NCBI GenBank assembly: GCA_016711215.1
Contig: JADJTL010000002.1
Span: 948,389 to 1,012,388, forward strand
Length of the DNA stretch: 64,000 nt
Direction of reading: 5' to 3'
DNA from: Pseudomonadota bacterium
Lineage (GTDB): Bacteria; Myxococcota_A; Polyangia; GCA-2747355
The position numbers and the translations under genes were made by a program. Below are positions 35,406 to 43,777 of the stretch, in pieces. Each line of letters opens with the position of its first letter. Within the stretch, counting starts at the first letter, position 1. The notes under the pieces were generated by a model that did no database searches, was not told the origin of the DNA, and saw nothing but the letters and a program-made list of their open reading frames with translations.

Positions 35406-35441
35406 ATCGGTCTGCGACTCCCCGCGCAGTCGCAGACCGAT
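35406..35441. repeat. Perfect 14-bp inverted repeat with 8-nt loop
   Basis: atcggtctgcgact (35406-35419) is the exact reverse complement of agtcgcagaccgat (35428-35441), separated by ccccgcgc. No T-run follows on either strand, so a standard intrinsic terminator is unlikely. It lies between the two orphan envelope genes, about 180 bp before the second. Confidence 0.9.
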
Positions 35442-35477
35442 CCAAAACCCTCACTCCTACAAGCCGTTATCGTATCG

Positions 35478-35590
35478 TTGACAGTCGGCACGCGCTGTGC
35501 TCCTCTGCATGAAGAGCAATGTAGTTTACATAAGTGTAGTTCAATATACGTATTTGTAGGATAATAAAATACACGCAGGTACTTTTCAGC
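35478..35590 (+). promoter_or_regulatory. AT-rich promoter-like patch upstream of the 943-residue orphan
   Basis: This is by far the most AT-rich stretch of the window (35521-35590 is mostly A/T). It contains a consensus TTGACA at 35479-35484, overlapped by a sigma-54-like element (tcggcacgcgctgtgct, 35485-35501, with GG and GC 10 bases apart), and a -10-like TAAAAT at 35565-35570. The gene start follows at 35623. Which element is used cannot be decided from sequence. Confidence 0.4.
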
Positions 35591-35622
35591 ATGGAGCTCA
35601 CCACGGGGCCGAAGGAGGCCTG

Positions 35623-38454
35623 ATGGTGTCGGATCTTGGGGGGAAGCACGTGAATTGTCCAATGCTTGGCTTCTATCGAGGTAGTGCAGCGCTGGCCGCC
35701 GATGAGGGGATTCCCGCTCGAGCTGGCGCACCGAGGCGAGGCGGGCCCTCGGGCGTCGGAGGGCTGATTGGGTGGCAACAGTCATTGCGCCGCGCGGCCG
35801 CTGGCGCAGGCCTGGCGGCAGCCCTTGCGCTGATCCTTGGACTTGGGAATGGTCGCGCATGGGCCGACACGACGGGTCGTGCCGGAGGGACTCGCCTTGA
35901 AAGGAGGGGCGGTGAGGAAAGCGACAGCGGCGGCGGCGGCTCGGTTGCCGGCGATTCACCTGCCCGCGCTAGGTCTGACGACGCTACGTCTGACCAGGCT
36001 AGGCCTGTCGCTCGCGAGCCGTCGCCCGGCAACCCCGGACAGAATGACGAGGCAACTGACGCTCAGCCGCCCGCCGGAAGGGCAAGCGCAAAGCGTCCCC
36101 CGAGACGCGGCCGCCCGGCGCACGCTCGGGCTGCCGCCCCAGCCGCAGGCGCGGCTACCCCCGCCCAGCCTACTGGAGCTGCACCCGAGTTCGCCATGAT
36201 GGTCTTTGAATCGATCTACTTTGGGCAGCCGGGCCCCGACGGGCAGCCGGGCCCCGACGGGACGTCCGAAAGACTCCGGCTGAAGGACCCGGTCCTTGGA
36301 CTCCCACCGGTCGTGGTCGCCAGAGACCTTGACTGGGGGATGGTGAGGGACGTTCTGGGCGCGTCTCTCAGTCCTACGGGTCGTACGGACGGCACTCGGC
36401 AAGCGGTACCCTTCCTTGACGGCCCCGTGCGGCTCGTGAAGGTGGCCATCGACGGGAGGATGTCAGGGGAGGAGCGGGAGGCGCTTACCGCCAAAATCAG
36501 CCAAATCTTCAAGGCCAGAGCGGCCCAACCGAACAACGCGCAAGCCCTGCAGGTCGAGCTTGTACCGGCGCAGGTCGCTGGCGTTACCAGACACTCGATT
36601 AGTCGAGCGATCAGGGAAGAGGCTAACGCACCGCAAAGAAATCGCGAGCATGCCCGTCGCCTGGTCTCGACGACGGGTGAGCGGATTCGCGCTTCAGCGA
36701 GCGCTATGCCTGCGAACCTGGCAGCGATTCCGGGCGCGGTGGCAAACGCCGCGAGTGGTGCCGCCCAGGCGGCGCTTCACCCGCGAGCCTGGTGGGCGGA
36801 GAAGCAGGCGGGCGCTGCACAGCAGCGCAACGAGGCCTTCGGCGCTGTCTGGGGCTTTGGCTGGACACTTGTCGACGTTGGGCTTTGGCTCGGGGTCGTG
36901 GGTGGCGGGCCGGGTGTGACGGCTTTTGCGCTCTCGATGGGGCTGAATCACATCTGGAGCGTCTGGCCCAACCAACTCAACGACGCCTTCGCCTACGGCG
37001 CGTGGACGCGGATCCTCTTCGGCACCGAAGGCGGCACGAGGACCTATGCTGCCAACGACCTGCTGATGGAGCACTTTGGCCTGGGGCCCGCCTTCAGCGG
37101 CGGGGCGCAAGCCGCAAAGAAGACCATCGCCGGGAAACTTGGCCTGAGCATGGAGGACGTCGACGCAATTGTGACGTTTCCAGCTCAGGTTCGCGCCGTG
37201 GGAGGTTCCGGTGCAACCGAGACGCTCACGGTTCAGCTCAATATCGGCGAAATACGTAAGCGTCGCGCGGAAGCCCACGCGGCGATGGCCGCCCAATCCA
37301 GCGAACATCGCGGGGGCCTTGCCGAGGTTCTCGCCGCCGCAGGCGGCGACAAGTGGGAGGCTGTGCAATCCGAGTCCAAAGGGGCAGCGACAGCCGAGGA
37401 CAAGCGCTGGGCCGGCCTCGAGCGGGCGGTTGAGGCCATCAAGCGGGTCGACGACCAGGCCAACGAGCTCGGGCGGGCGGTCGCAGCGAGCAGTGGAGCG
37501 ACTGAGCGCAATCCCTGGAAACGGATCGGTGTCTGGATCGAGGGCAGTGCGCTCAGAAAGGGGCAGATCGCTCACCTCGCTAACGGCTCGTTTTGGATGC
37601 TCGCCTTCTTGGAACTCTCGTACATGGGCGGGCTCAGTTCCTTCGGAGCGCTATCGCTGCCGGCGCTCGCAATTGTGGCGACCGCCGTTCCCGCCAGCCT
37701 GATCTGCTCCTCGGGCTTCTGGGGCTCGCAGGTCATGAATCGCCAGCACCTCGTCACCTCGCAGGGGCGTTGGGTCTTCAGCCTCGTCGGCGACACGTTT
37801 TTCCGCATCAACGCGAAGATCGCGCAGACGGGCAACCTCTGGCTCTGGGCGGCGGCCATGGCCAGCGAATTTGGGTGGGCGGGCTATCGCTTTGCCAACG
37901 GGTTGGTAGGTCAGCGTGAGGGACCACCGCAGGGTGTTGTGGCACTCCTCACCGGCCTTGGACGGGTGGTCCGCGCCGAGGCGAGCCCAGGCAACAGAGC
38001 GGATGGCGACAACTCTTGCGGGGTCGTCGCGCTGGTGCACGCGAGCGCTGTCCAGCCGGACCCGCAAGTCCTTCAAGCGGACCCCATCTTCAGCCAGATT
38101 AGAGATGCACCGGAGAGGGAGCGTGTGGCCGAGAGGGTCGCCGGATATGTCGCTGCGGATGCCCTCTACCGGTTGGGTGTTGAAACGGTGGGACGCGGGA
38201 CGCCCTTGGTCCCTCTGGGCGAGCAGGAAGGCCGTGCGCTGGCGAGAATGTCGCAGGGAAAGCTAACCAACCCCGAGCGGGCGCGGCAAGCAGCCTGGGT
38301 TGAGCGGCTGACGCCGCAGAGCGCGATCCCTACCCACAGAACACTCTGGGCGGCGCGCGCTAAACGCGTCGGTCAAGCGATCAGGGGAGAGCTTGGGCGC
38401 TTGCGGACTCCAACAGTGCCTTGGACGCCCGCTTTCGGTGGCGCCGCTCCCTGA
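35623..38454 (+). CDS. Large orphan envelope protein with collagen-like and Cys-motif segments
   Basis: A 943-residue protein not recognised. AAGGAGG (35612-35618) precedes ATG 35623. A signal-like segment lies unusually deep (residues ~55-83, AAGAGLAAALALILGLGNGRAWA). Low-complexity Arg/Pro/Ala sequence with a GPDGQPGPDG motif follows. There are then helical and hydrophobic regions (GFGWTLVDVGLWLGVVGGGP, LANGSFWMLAFLELSYMGGL, LPALAIVATAVPASLICSSG). The C-terminal ~170 residues include DNSCGVVALVHAS, faintly like the Cys region of papain-fold peptidases but without a visible His/Asp partner. Likely membrane-inserted and large. Base composition matches its neighbours although its promoter region is AT-rich. 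Confidence 0.65.
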   Translation: MVSDLGGKHVNCPMLGFYRGSAALAADEGIPARAGAPRRGGPSGVGGLIGWQQSLRRAAAGAGLAAALALILGLGNGRAWADTTGRAGGTRLERRGGEESDSGGGGSVAGDSPARARSDDATSDQARPVAREPSPGNPGQNDEATDAQPPAGRASAKRPPRRGRPAHARAAAPAAGAATPAQPTGAAPEFAMMVFESIYFGQPGPDGQPGPDGTSERLRLKDPVLGLPPVVVARDLDWGMVRDVLGASLSPTGRTDGTRQAVPFLDGPVRLVKVAIDGRMSGEEREALTAKISQIFKARAAQPNNAQALQVELVPAQVAGVTRHSISRAIREEANAPQRNREHARRLVSTTGERIRASASAMPANLAAIPGAVANAASGAAQAALHPRAWWAEKQAGAAQQRNEAFGAVWGFGWTLVDVGLWLGVVGGGPGVTAFALSMGLNHIWSVWPNQLNDAFAYGAWTRILFGTEGGTRTYAANDLLMEHFGLGPAFSGGAQAAKKTIAGKLGLSMEDVDAIVTFPAQVRAVGGSGATETLTVQLNIGEIRKRRAEAHAAMAAQSSEHRGGLAEVLAAAGGDKWEAVQSESKGAATAEDKRWAGLERAVEAIKRVDDQANELGRAVAASSGATERNPWKRIGVWIEGSALRKGQIAHLANGSFWMLAFLELSYMGGLSSFGALSLPALAIVATAVPASLICSSGFWGSQVMNRQHLVTSQGRWVFSLVGDTFFRINAKIAQTGNLWLWAAAMASEFGWAGYRFANGLVGQREGPPQGVVALLTGLGRVVRAEASPGNRADGDNSCGVVALVHASAVQPDPQVLQADPIFSQIRDAPERERVAERVAGYVAADALYRLGVETVGRGTPLVPLGEQEGRALARMSQGKLTNPERARQAAWVERLTPQSAIPTHRTLWAARAKRVGQAIRGELGRLRTPTVPWTPAFGGAAP

Positions 38455-38640
38455 GCGTTGCGCGTCGGATCGTCGGTCTCGGCGCCACATTCGGCCTCGG
38501 CGCTGGCCTACTGTCCTCCGAATCAGCGCCGGCGTAGGCGCGAACCTCGCTTCAGCCTGCTGCGTGCCTCGGTATTGCGGGCTGACCATGGCTTGTGGCG
38601 TCGATGCGCTCCGTTCCCCACGCGCTCGCCAATTCTCCGG

Positions 38641-38682
38641 CTGGCCCCATCTGGCTGGCCCCATCTGGCTGGCCCCATCTGC
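38641..38682. repeat. 14-bp tandem repeat, three units
   Basis: ctggccccatctgg at 38641-38654 and 38655-38668, then ctggccccatctgc at 38669-38682. It lies within the 368-bp interval 38455-38822 before the PspA-like gene. I see no gene or clear promoter in the rest of that interval. Confidence 0.9.
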
Positions 38683-38822
38683 ACGACGCCCTGGTGCGTC
38701 AGGCGGACGCGCGGTCGGGGGCCTGTTTGACACGCCTAGGGGCGATCGCTATCGTCGGCGGCCTGGAGTGTGAGCATCGCGCTTCGGGGCGCGTTCGGCT
38801 GAAGCGCGCAAGGAGGGCTGCC

Positions 38823-39521
38823 GTGGGTATTGGCGTCGTGGCTCGCTTGTACAACCTCTGGCGGGGCTTTCTTAGCCTTTGGGTCTCCGACCTCGAGAAG
38901 GGGCATCCGGAGATCGCCTATGAGAATGCGATCAACGGGATGGTGGAGAAGTTCGCGGCGCTGAAGAAGGCTACCGCGAGCATCATCCGGCGGCGCGACG
39001 AGCTGACCGCGCGGCTCGAGAGCGCCCGCCAGGAGCAGCAGCAGGTCGGGGTAGACTTGACGGCCGCGTTGGCGACCGACCAGAAGGACCTGGGCGTGGT
39101 GCTGATTCAGAAGCAGCAGGCCCTGCTCCAGCAGCTGGCGGAGATCGAGGGCGAGCTCGGTCAGGCGAGCAGCGATGCCGAGGGTGCCAAGGCCAGCCTG
39201 CTGCAGGTGCAGAGCGAGATCGGCAAGCTCAAGGCCGAGAAGGACCGGATGCTGGCCAAGCTCGCCAGCGCCCAGGCGCGGATGCGGATCCAAGACCAAC
39301 TCGAAGGGCTCTCGGTCGACGCCGAGGTCAAGGCGCTCGAGGGCGTGCGCGACCATATCAAGACGGTGGTGGCCGAGGCCAACCTCGGTCAGGAGCTGGG
39401 CAACAGCGACCTCGACACGCGCCTGGCCAAGCTCCGGCAGTCGGCCGGCGCGGTGACCGCTGGCGACGAGTGGGAGAAGCTCAAGGCCACGCGCGCGCAG
39501 AGCGCCCAGCGCACGCTCTAG
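38823..39521 (+). CDS. PspA/IM30 (Vipp1)-family protein
   Basis: A 232-residue, almost entirely helical coiled-coil protein. AAGGAGG stands about 6 nt before GTG 38823, fixing the start. The N-terminus (VVARLYNLWRGFLSLWVSDL) can form the membrane-binding amphipathic helix of the family. It is followed by AYENAINGMVEKFAALKKAT, the long heptad region and the C-terminal RIQDQLEGLSVDAEVKALEG (compare the MRIQD/EGL region of PspA-like proteins). Members are ESCRT-III-like and polymerise on the inner membrane to protect or remodel it under stress. It heads a six-gene block with an importer and an AAA+ ATPase; no PspF or PspB/C is present here. Confidence 0.85.
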   Translation: MGIGVVARLYNLWRGFLSLWVSDLEKGHPEIAYENAINGMVEKFAALKKATASIIRRRDELTARLESARQEQQQVGVDLTAALATDQKDLGVVLIQKQQALLQQLAEIEGELGQASSDAEGAKASLLQVQSEIGKLKAEKDRMLAKLASAQARMRIQDQLEGLSVDAEVKALEGVRDHIKTVVAEANLGQELGNSDLDTRLAKLRQSAGAVTAGDEWEKLKATRAQSAQRTL

Positions 39522-39588
39522 CGCTGCACCGAACCATCAAGCTCGCCACGGCCGCGGCGGCGCGGCCCCGCGCTGATCGAGGGAATCC

Positions 39589-41241
39589 ATGAAGCTGACG
39601 CCCTTTGCCAAGGTCTTTGTCACGCTGATCGTCTTGGCCGTGCTGGCCTACGTCGGCTACACGCGCTTCAGCGGGCAGGTGCGCAATTGGGCCACCGAGG
39701 GGCGCAGCAGCGAGGCGCCCGTGGTCGGCGTCGCCGCGAAGGCCGCCGATGCGGTGTCGAAGGGCGACTTCGCGGCCTTGGGGCAAGCTCCCGCCGACCC
39801 CGCGCGCCACGCGACGGCCGCCGGCGTGACCGTGGCCACAGTCGGCGGCGGTCGGCTGGCGCGCCCGTTGGTGGTGGGTATCAACACCTGGGCCGGACAC
39901 GCGCCTGGCGTGGTCTTCAACCGCGGGATGGAGCCGAACGCGCGCTCGCTCTTCAGCAAGCAGCTCGGTCTGGCGGTGAAGTTCGTGCTCATCGAGGATC
40001 CGGCGGCCAAGCTCGCCGCCTTCAAGAAGGGCGACCTCGACCTGATGTGGGATACGGTCGACAACTGGGCGCGCGAGGCCTCGCTTCTCAGCGAGAGCGC
40101 GGTCGCCGCCAAGTCGATCATCTTGCAGGACTGGAGCCGCGGCGGCGACGGCATCGTGGCGCTCGCCTCGATTAAATCGGTCGAGGACCTGCGCGGCAAG
40201 ACGATCGCTTGTACGCAGTTCACGCCCTCGCACTTCCTGCTGCTCTTCCTCCTCAGCCAGTCGGGCCTCGGCAGCGAGGAACGCGCCGCGATCGAGAAGG
40301 GGCTGATCTTCACGCAGGACGCCCCGGCGGCGGCGGCGATGTTCAAGGCCAAGCGCGTCGACGCGGCCGTGACCTGGGAGCCCGATCTCTCCGGTGCGGT
40401 GGCCGCGCGCGGCGCGGAGGCCCATGTCCTGATCTCGACGACGGCGGCGACGCACGTCATCGCCGACACGTTGGTCGCGCGGCAGGCGCTGATCGAGCAG
40501 GCGCCGGCGAGCCTGCAGGCCTTCGTGCAGGGCTGGCTGCAGGGCATCGAGCTGCTGCGCGACGATCCCGTCGCCAGCCAGCTGATCGTCGGTGACGCGC
40601 TCAAGCTCGACGCCGAGACGGTCAGCGGCATGCTCTCCGGCCTCAAGCTGACGCCCTATGCCGACAACGCCGCGTTCTACGGGCTGAGCGGCGGGCGCTC
40701 GCACTTCGCGACGCTCTTCGATACGGCGTTCATCATCTGGCGCAAGAAGGGCCTCGTGACCCGGCCGGTCAACGCCAAGGATTGGGTCGACACGCGCTTC
40801 CTGCAGAGCCTCGCCGCGCGCTACACCGGCCAGCAGGTGGTCGAGCCCAAGCTCGCGGCCAAGGCCCCGTCGTTGAAGGATCGGGCGATCATCAACAAGA
40901 CGATGCAGATCCACTTCACGCCCGGCTCCGACACGATCATGGAGGGCAGCGAGTTCGTGCTCGATGCGCTGGGCGAGACGATGGTGGCCTTCGGCGCCAC
41001 CTACCTGCGGGTCGAGGGCAACACCGACGCCACCGGCGGCGCCGCGGTCAATCTCTCGCTCTCGCAGCGGCGGGCAGTGGCGGTGCGCAACTACCTGCTG
41101 CGCGAGTTCCCCTCGCTGCAGGCCGCGCGCTTCCAGACCATCGGCCATGGCGAGAGGCAGCCGGTCGCCAGCAACGAGACCGAGGCCGGACGGCAGCTCA
41201 ACCGCCGTACGGACATCAAGGTCATCCTCGCGGCGCCGTGA
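39589..41241 (+). CDS. ABC substrate-binding protein fused to OmpA-type peptidoglycan-binding domain
   Basis: A 550-residue protein anchored by one N-terminal transmembrane helix (FAKVFVTLIVLAVLAYVGY). Residues ~92-420 are an NMT1/SsuA-type periplasmic binding fold: LVVGINTWAGHAPGVVFNRG, KKGDLDLMWDTVDNWA, DLRGKTIACTQFTPSHFLL and KRVDAAVTWEPDLSGAV. Residues ~435-550 are an OmpA C-terminal domain (IHFTPGSDTIMEGSEFVLDA, then NTDATGGAAVNLSLSQRRAV) with the peptidoglycan-contacting Asp and Arg. The chain can therefore span from the inner membrane to the cell wall while presenting ligand to the adjacent permease. ATG 39589 lies 67 bp after the PspA-like gene. I recall similar SBP/OmpA fusions from databases; the ligand is unknown. 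Confidence 0.93.
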   Translation: MKLTPFAKVFVTLIVLAVLAYVGYTRFSGQVRNWATEGRSSEAPVVGVAAKAADAVSKGDFAALGQAPADPARHATAAGVTVATVGGGRLARPLVVGINTWAGHAPGVVFNRGMEPNARSLFSKQLGLAVKFVLIEDPAAKLAAFKKGDLDLMWDTVDNWAREASLLSESAVAAKSIILQDWSRGGDGIVALASIKSVEDLRGKTIACTQFTPSHFLLLFLLSQSGLGSEERAAIEKGLIFTQDAPAAAAMFKAKRVDAAVTWEPDLSGAVAARGAEAHVLISTTAATHVIADTLVARQALIEQAPASLQAFVQGWLQGIELLRDDPVASQLIVGDALKLDAETVSGMLSGLKLTPYADNAAFYGLSGGRSHFATLFDTAFIIWRKKGLVTRPVNAKDWVDTRFLQSLAARYTGQQVVEPKLAAKAPSLKDRAIINKTMQIHFTPGSDTIMEGSEFVLDALGETMVAFGATYLRVEGNTDATGGAAVNLSLSQRRAVAVRNYLLREFPSLQAARFQTIGHGERQPVASNETEAGRQLNRRTDIKVILAAP

Positions 41242-41274
41242 GCGCGGTCCGCGCGCGCAAGTCGCTCACTCGAC

Positions 41275-42075
41275 ATGCCCTGGGCTGACGACCACTTCTT
41301 CGCGCTGCGCGTGCCCGTGCGGCGTTCGCGCCGGCTGCTGCTGGCAGTGGTCTCGCCGGCGCTCGTGCTCGGCGCCTGGTGCCTGCTCTCCTACGGCGGC
41401 CTGACCTCGGCCGACTTCCTGCCCTCGCCGACGCAGGTGATCAAGGGCACGCTGCAGCTCTTCATCGAGCACGACCTGGCGCTGGCGATCTGGATCTCGT
41501 CGCGTCGCATCTTGATCGCCTTCCTGCTGGCGGCGGCGGTGGCCTTTCCGCTGGGGATTCTGATGGGGGCCTTCGCGCCGATCGAGGCCGTCCTCGAGCC
41601 GATCGTGGCGCCGCTGCGCTACATGCCGATCTCGGCCTTCATTCCGCTGCTGATCCTCTGGTTCGGCATCTTCGAGGGGCAGAAGATCGCCTTCCTCTTC
41701 CTCGGCACCTTCGTCTTCCTCTTGCCGGTGGTCGTCAGCGCGATCAAGGCAGTGCCCGACGAGCTGGTGCAGACCGCCCGCACGCTGGGTGCCTCGCGCT
41801 GGCAGGTGCTCCGCACGGTGCTGGTACCGGCGGCGCTGCCGGAGATCTTCGACTCCTTCCGCGTGATGAACGCGATCGCCTGGACCTACGTCATCCTCGC
41901 CGAGGCGGTCAATCCGCAGCATGGCCTGGGCTACATGGTCGAGCTGGCGCGCACGCACAGCAAGCCCTCGTGGAGCTTCGCGGGGCTGGTGGTGATCGGC
42001 GGGATCGGGTTGCTGACCGATGCGCTGATCCGCGGCGCGTCGCGGCTGCTCTTCCGCTGGCGCGGGGCCACATGA
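41275..42075 (+). CDS. ABC transporter permease, SsuC/TauC type
   Basis: A 266-residue permease with six transmembrane helices. It starts LLLAVVSPALVLGAWCLLSY and includes FLPSPTQVIKGTLQLFIEHD, typical of nitrate/sulfonate/taurine importers. The EAA cytoplasmic loop that contacts the ATPase is ELVQTARTLGASRWQVLRTVLVPAALP, quoted here as two overlapping parts, ELVQTARTLGASRW and WQVLRTVLVPAALP. It follows the SBP-OmpA gene by 33 bp, and its stop overlaps the start of the ATPase gene (ATGA at 42072). The substrate class (anionic sulfonate/nitrate-like, or a thiamine precursor) is inferred from family only. Confidence 0.94.
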   Translation: MPWADDHFFALRVPVRRSRRLLLAVVSPALVLGAWCLLSYGGLTSADFLPSPTQVIKGTLQLFIEHDLALAIWISSRRILIAFLLAAAVAFPLGILMGAFAPIEAVLEPIVAPLRYMPISAFIPLLILWFGIFEGQKIAFLFLGTFVFLLPVVVSAIKAVPDELVQTARTLGASRWQVLRTVLVPAALPEIFDSFRVMNAIAWTYVILAEAVNPQHGLGYMVELARTHSKPSWSFAGLVVIGGIGLLTDALIRGASRLLFRWRGAT

Positions 42076-42971
42076 GCGCGGCCGCCCACCCCAGCCCCAG
42101 CCCAGCCACGGCGCCCGGCATGCCGGCCGCCGGCGGTGCTGCGCCCAACACGCCCACGGCCGGCGGCTCGCTTGCAAGGCCACAGCCGAAGCTCGAGCTC
42201 GTCGACCTTCACGTCAGCTACCTCACCGCCGCCGGCGGCGCGATCGAGGCGGTCGGCGGCATCGACCTGCAGGTGCCCGACAAACCCGGTTGCGGCGAGA
42301 TCGTCGTGCTCCTGGGGCCCTCGGGCTGCGGCAAGTCGACCGTGCTCAAGAGCATTGCCGGGCTGCAGCGGCCGACGCGCGGCGAGGTGCGCGCGGGCGG
42401 CGAGCCGGTGCGGGGCGTGGGCCGCGATCGCGGCATGGTCTTTCAGCAGTACACCTCCTTCGGCTGGCTGACGGTGGCGGAGAACGTCGGCTACGGGCTG
42501 CGCCTGGCGGGGGTGCCGAAGGCAGCACGCCGCGAGCAGGTCGAGCACTACCTGCAGCTCGTGGGGCTCTACGACTACCGGCAGCTCTATCCCAAGAGCC
42601 TCTCTGGCGGCATGAAGCAGCGCGTCGCCATCGCGCGCACCCTGATCAACCGCCCGCGGCTGCTCTTGATGGACGAGCCCTTCGGGGCGCTCGACCCGCA
42701 GACGCGCTGGGAGATGCAGACCCTGTTGCTGGCGATCGCGCAGCGCGAGGACGCGACGATCGTCCTGGTCACGCACGACGTCGGCGAGGCAGTCTACGTC
42801 GGCGATACCTGCTACGTGCTGACGCCGCGGCCGGCGCGCATCGTCGAGCGCCTCGAGGTGCCGAGCTTTGGCGATCGCTCCCCAGCGCTGAAGGCGGCGG
42901 CGGAGTTCCGCGCCGTCGAGCAGGCGCTCTTGGCGCGGCTCTATGCGCCCGCGTCGCGGCCGGGCGCGTGA
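42072..42971 (+). CDS. ABC transporter ATP-binding protein, SsuB/TauB type
   Basis: A 299-residue ATPase with an extra ~40-residue Ala/Pro/Gly-rich N-terminus. Walker A is LLGPSGCGKSTVLKSIAG, the Q-loop is MVFQQYTSFGWLTVAENV, the signature is LSGGMKQRVAIARTL, Walker B is LLLMDEPFGALD, and the H-loop is VLVTHDVGEAVYV. It energises the permease encoded just upstream, with which it overlaps by 4 nt. Its stop overlaps the GTG of the coiled-coil gene (42968). The high similarity to nitrate/taurine-type ATPases matches the permease. Confidence 0.95.
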   Translation: MSAAAHPSPSPATAPGMPAAGGAAPNTPTAGGSLARPQPKLELVDLHVSYLTAAGGAIEAVGGIDLQVPDKPGCGEIVVLLGPSGCGKSTVLKSIAGLQRPTRGEVRAGGEPVRGVGRDRGMVFQQYTSFGWLTVAENVGYGLRLAGVPKAARREQVEHYLQLVGLYDYRQLYPKSLSGGMKQRVAIARTLINRPRLLLMDEPFGALDPQTRWEMQTLLLAIAQREDATIVLVTHDVGEAVYVGDTCYVLTPRPARIVERLEVPSFGDRSPALKAAAEFRAVEQALLARLYAPASRPGA

Positions 42972-43777
42972 GCAGCGCCAGCGGCCCGCCGCCCGTGACG
43001 CCGCGCAGCGCGGGGACCTACGCGCGCCGGCTCTTTCATAACGTCTACAACTACAGCCTGCTCGGCGGGGTCACGGCGGCCGCGTTGCTGACGGGGCAGT
43101 GGTGGCTGCTGGCCTTCGGGGCGGGCGCCGAGGTGCTGTGGATGCTCTACGCGCCGGGCTCGAGCGTCCTCCGGCGGCGCATCGACCGCGGGCTCGATGC
43201 GCGCGATCGCGAGCTGCTGCAGGCGCGACGGATCGCGCTGGTCGACACGCTGAGCCGGGCCGAGCGCGTGCGCTGCGAGCGGCTGATCAGCCGCGAGGCC
43301 GCGATCCGTCGCCTGGCCGAGGATAACCCGCGCTTCGAGCGGACGCTGCTGGTCGGCGAGCTGCGGCGTCTGCGGCAGATCGTCGACGACTTCGTCGAGC
43401 TAGCGGCGACGACCGCGCGTTTCCGCAGCTATCTCACGCAGCAGGATTTCGAGGCCATCGAGCACCAGGCGCGCGCCTACGAGCGCCAGGTCAGCCAGGC
43501 CGAGGGCCAGGCGCGCACGCTGGCGCAGAAGAACCTCGACGTGGTGCTGCGACGGCAGGAGCGCCTGCGCGAGATCGACGCCTTTGTCCAGCAGAGCGGC
43601 GGGCAGCTCGACCTGATCGAGAACACGCTGCACCTGCTCGGCGACCAGATCGTCTCGATGCACAGCCCAGGCGAGCTGACGCATCGCCTCGACGAGCTGG
43701 TCGACGGCGTCGAGGCCGTGCGGCAGGCGGCGGGCGTGGCCGAGCAACTGCGCGTCAGCGTAGGACAGGAGGCGTGA
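42968..43777 (+). CDS. Membrane-anchored coiled-coil protein of the PspA-transporter block
   Basis: A 269-residue protein starting at GTG 42968, overlapping the ATPase stop. Two closely spaced hydrophobic helices near residues ~28-60 (YNYSLLGGVTAAALLTGQWW, then LLAFGAGAEVLWMLYAPG) form a hairpin. A ~200-residue charged coiled coil follows (LDARDRELLQARRIALVDTL, AIEHQARAYERQVSQAEGQ, LHLLGDQIVSMHSPGELTHR). I do not recognise a named family; the shape (TM hairpin plus cytoplasmic coil) recalls XpaC/TelA-neighbourhood proteins. Given the neighbours it may tether the PspA-like polymer or the AAA+ ATPase to the membrane. Confidence 0.75.
   Translation: MSSASGPPPVTPRSAGTYARRLFHNVYNYSLLGGVTAAALLTGQWWLLAFGAGAEVLWMLYAPGSSVLRRRIDRGLDARDRELLQARRIALVDTLSRAERVRCERLISREAAIRRLAEDNPRFERTLLVGELRRLRQIVDDFVELAATTARFRSYLTQQDFEAIEHQARAYERQVSQAEGQARTLAQKNLDVVLRRQERLREIDAFVQQSGGQLDLIENTLHLLGDQIVSMHSPGELTHRLDELVDGVEAVRQAAGVAEQLRVSVGQEA

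Noticed and set aside
35406..35441. Intrinsic terminator
   Set aside because: The stem is strong, but no T-run follows on either strand.
37981..38060. Papain-fold (C39-like) peptidase in the 943-residue orphan
   Set aside because: Only a DNSCG motif is visible; no His or Asp/Asn partner could be placed, so an active peptidase is not supported.
38455..38822. Small gene between the orphan and the PspA-like gene
   Set aside because: Open frames exist in several phases, but none has a ribosome binding site or protein-like composition; most of the interval is a 14-bp repeat and GC-rich filler.
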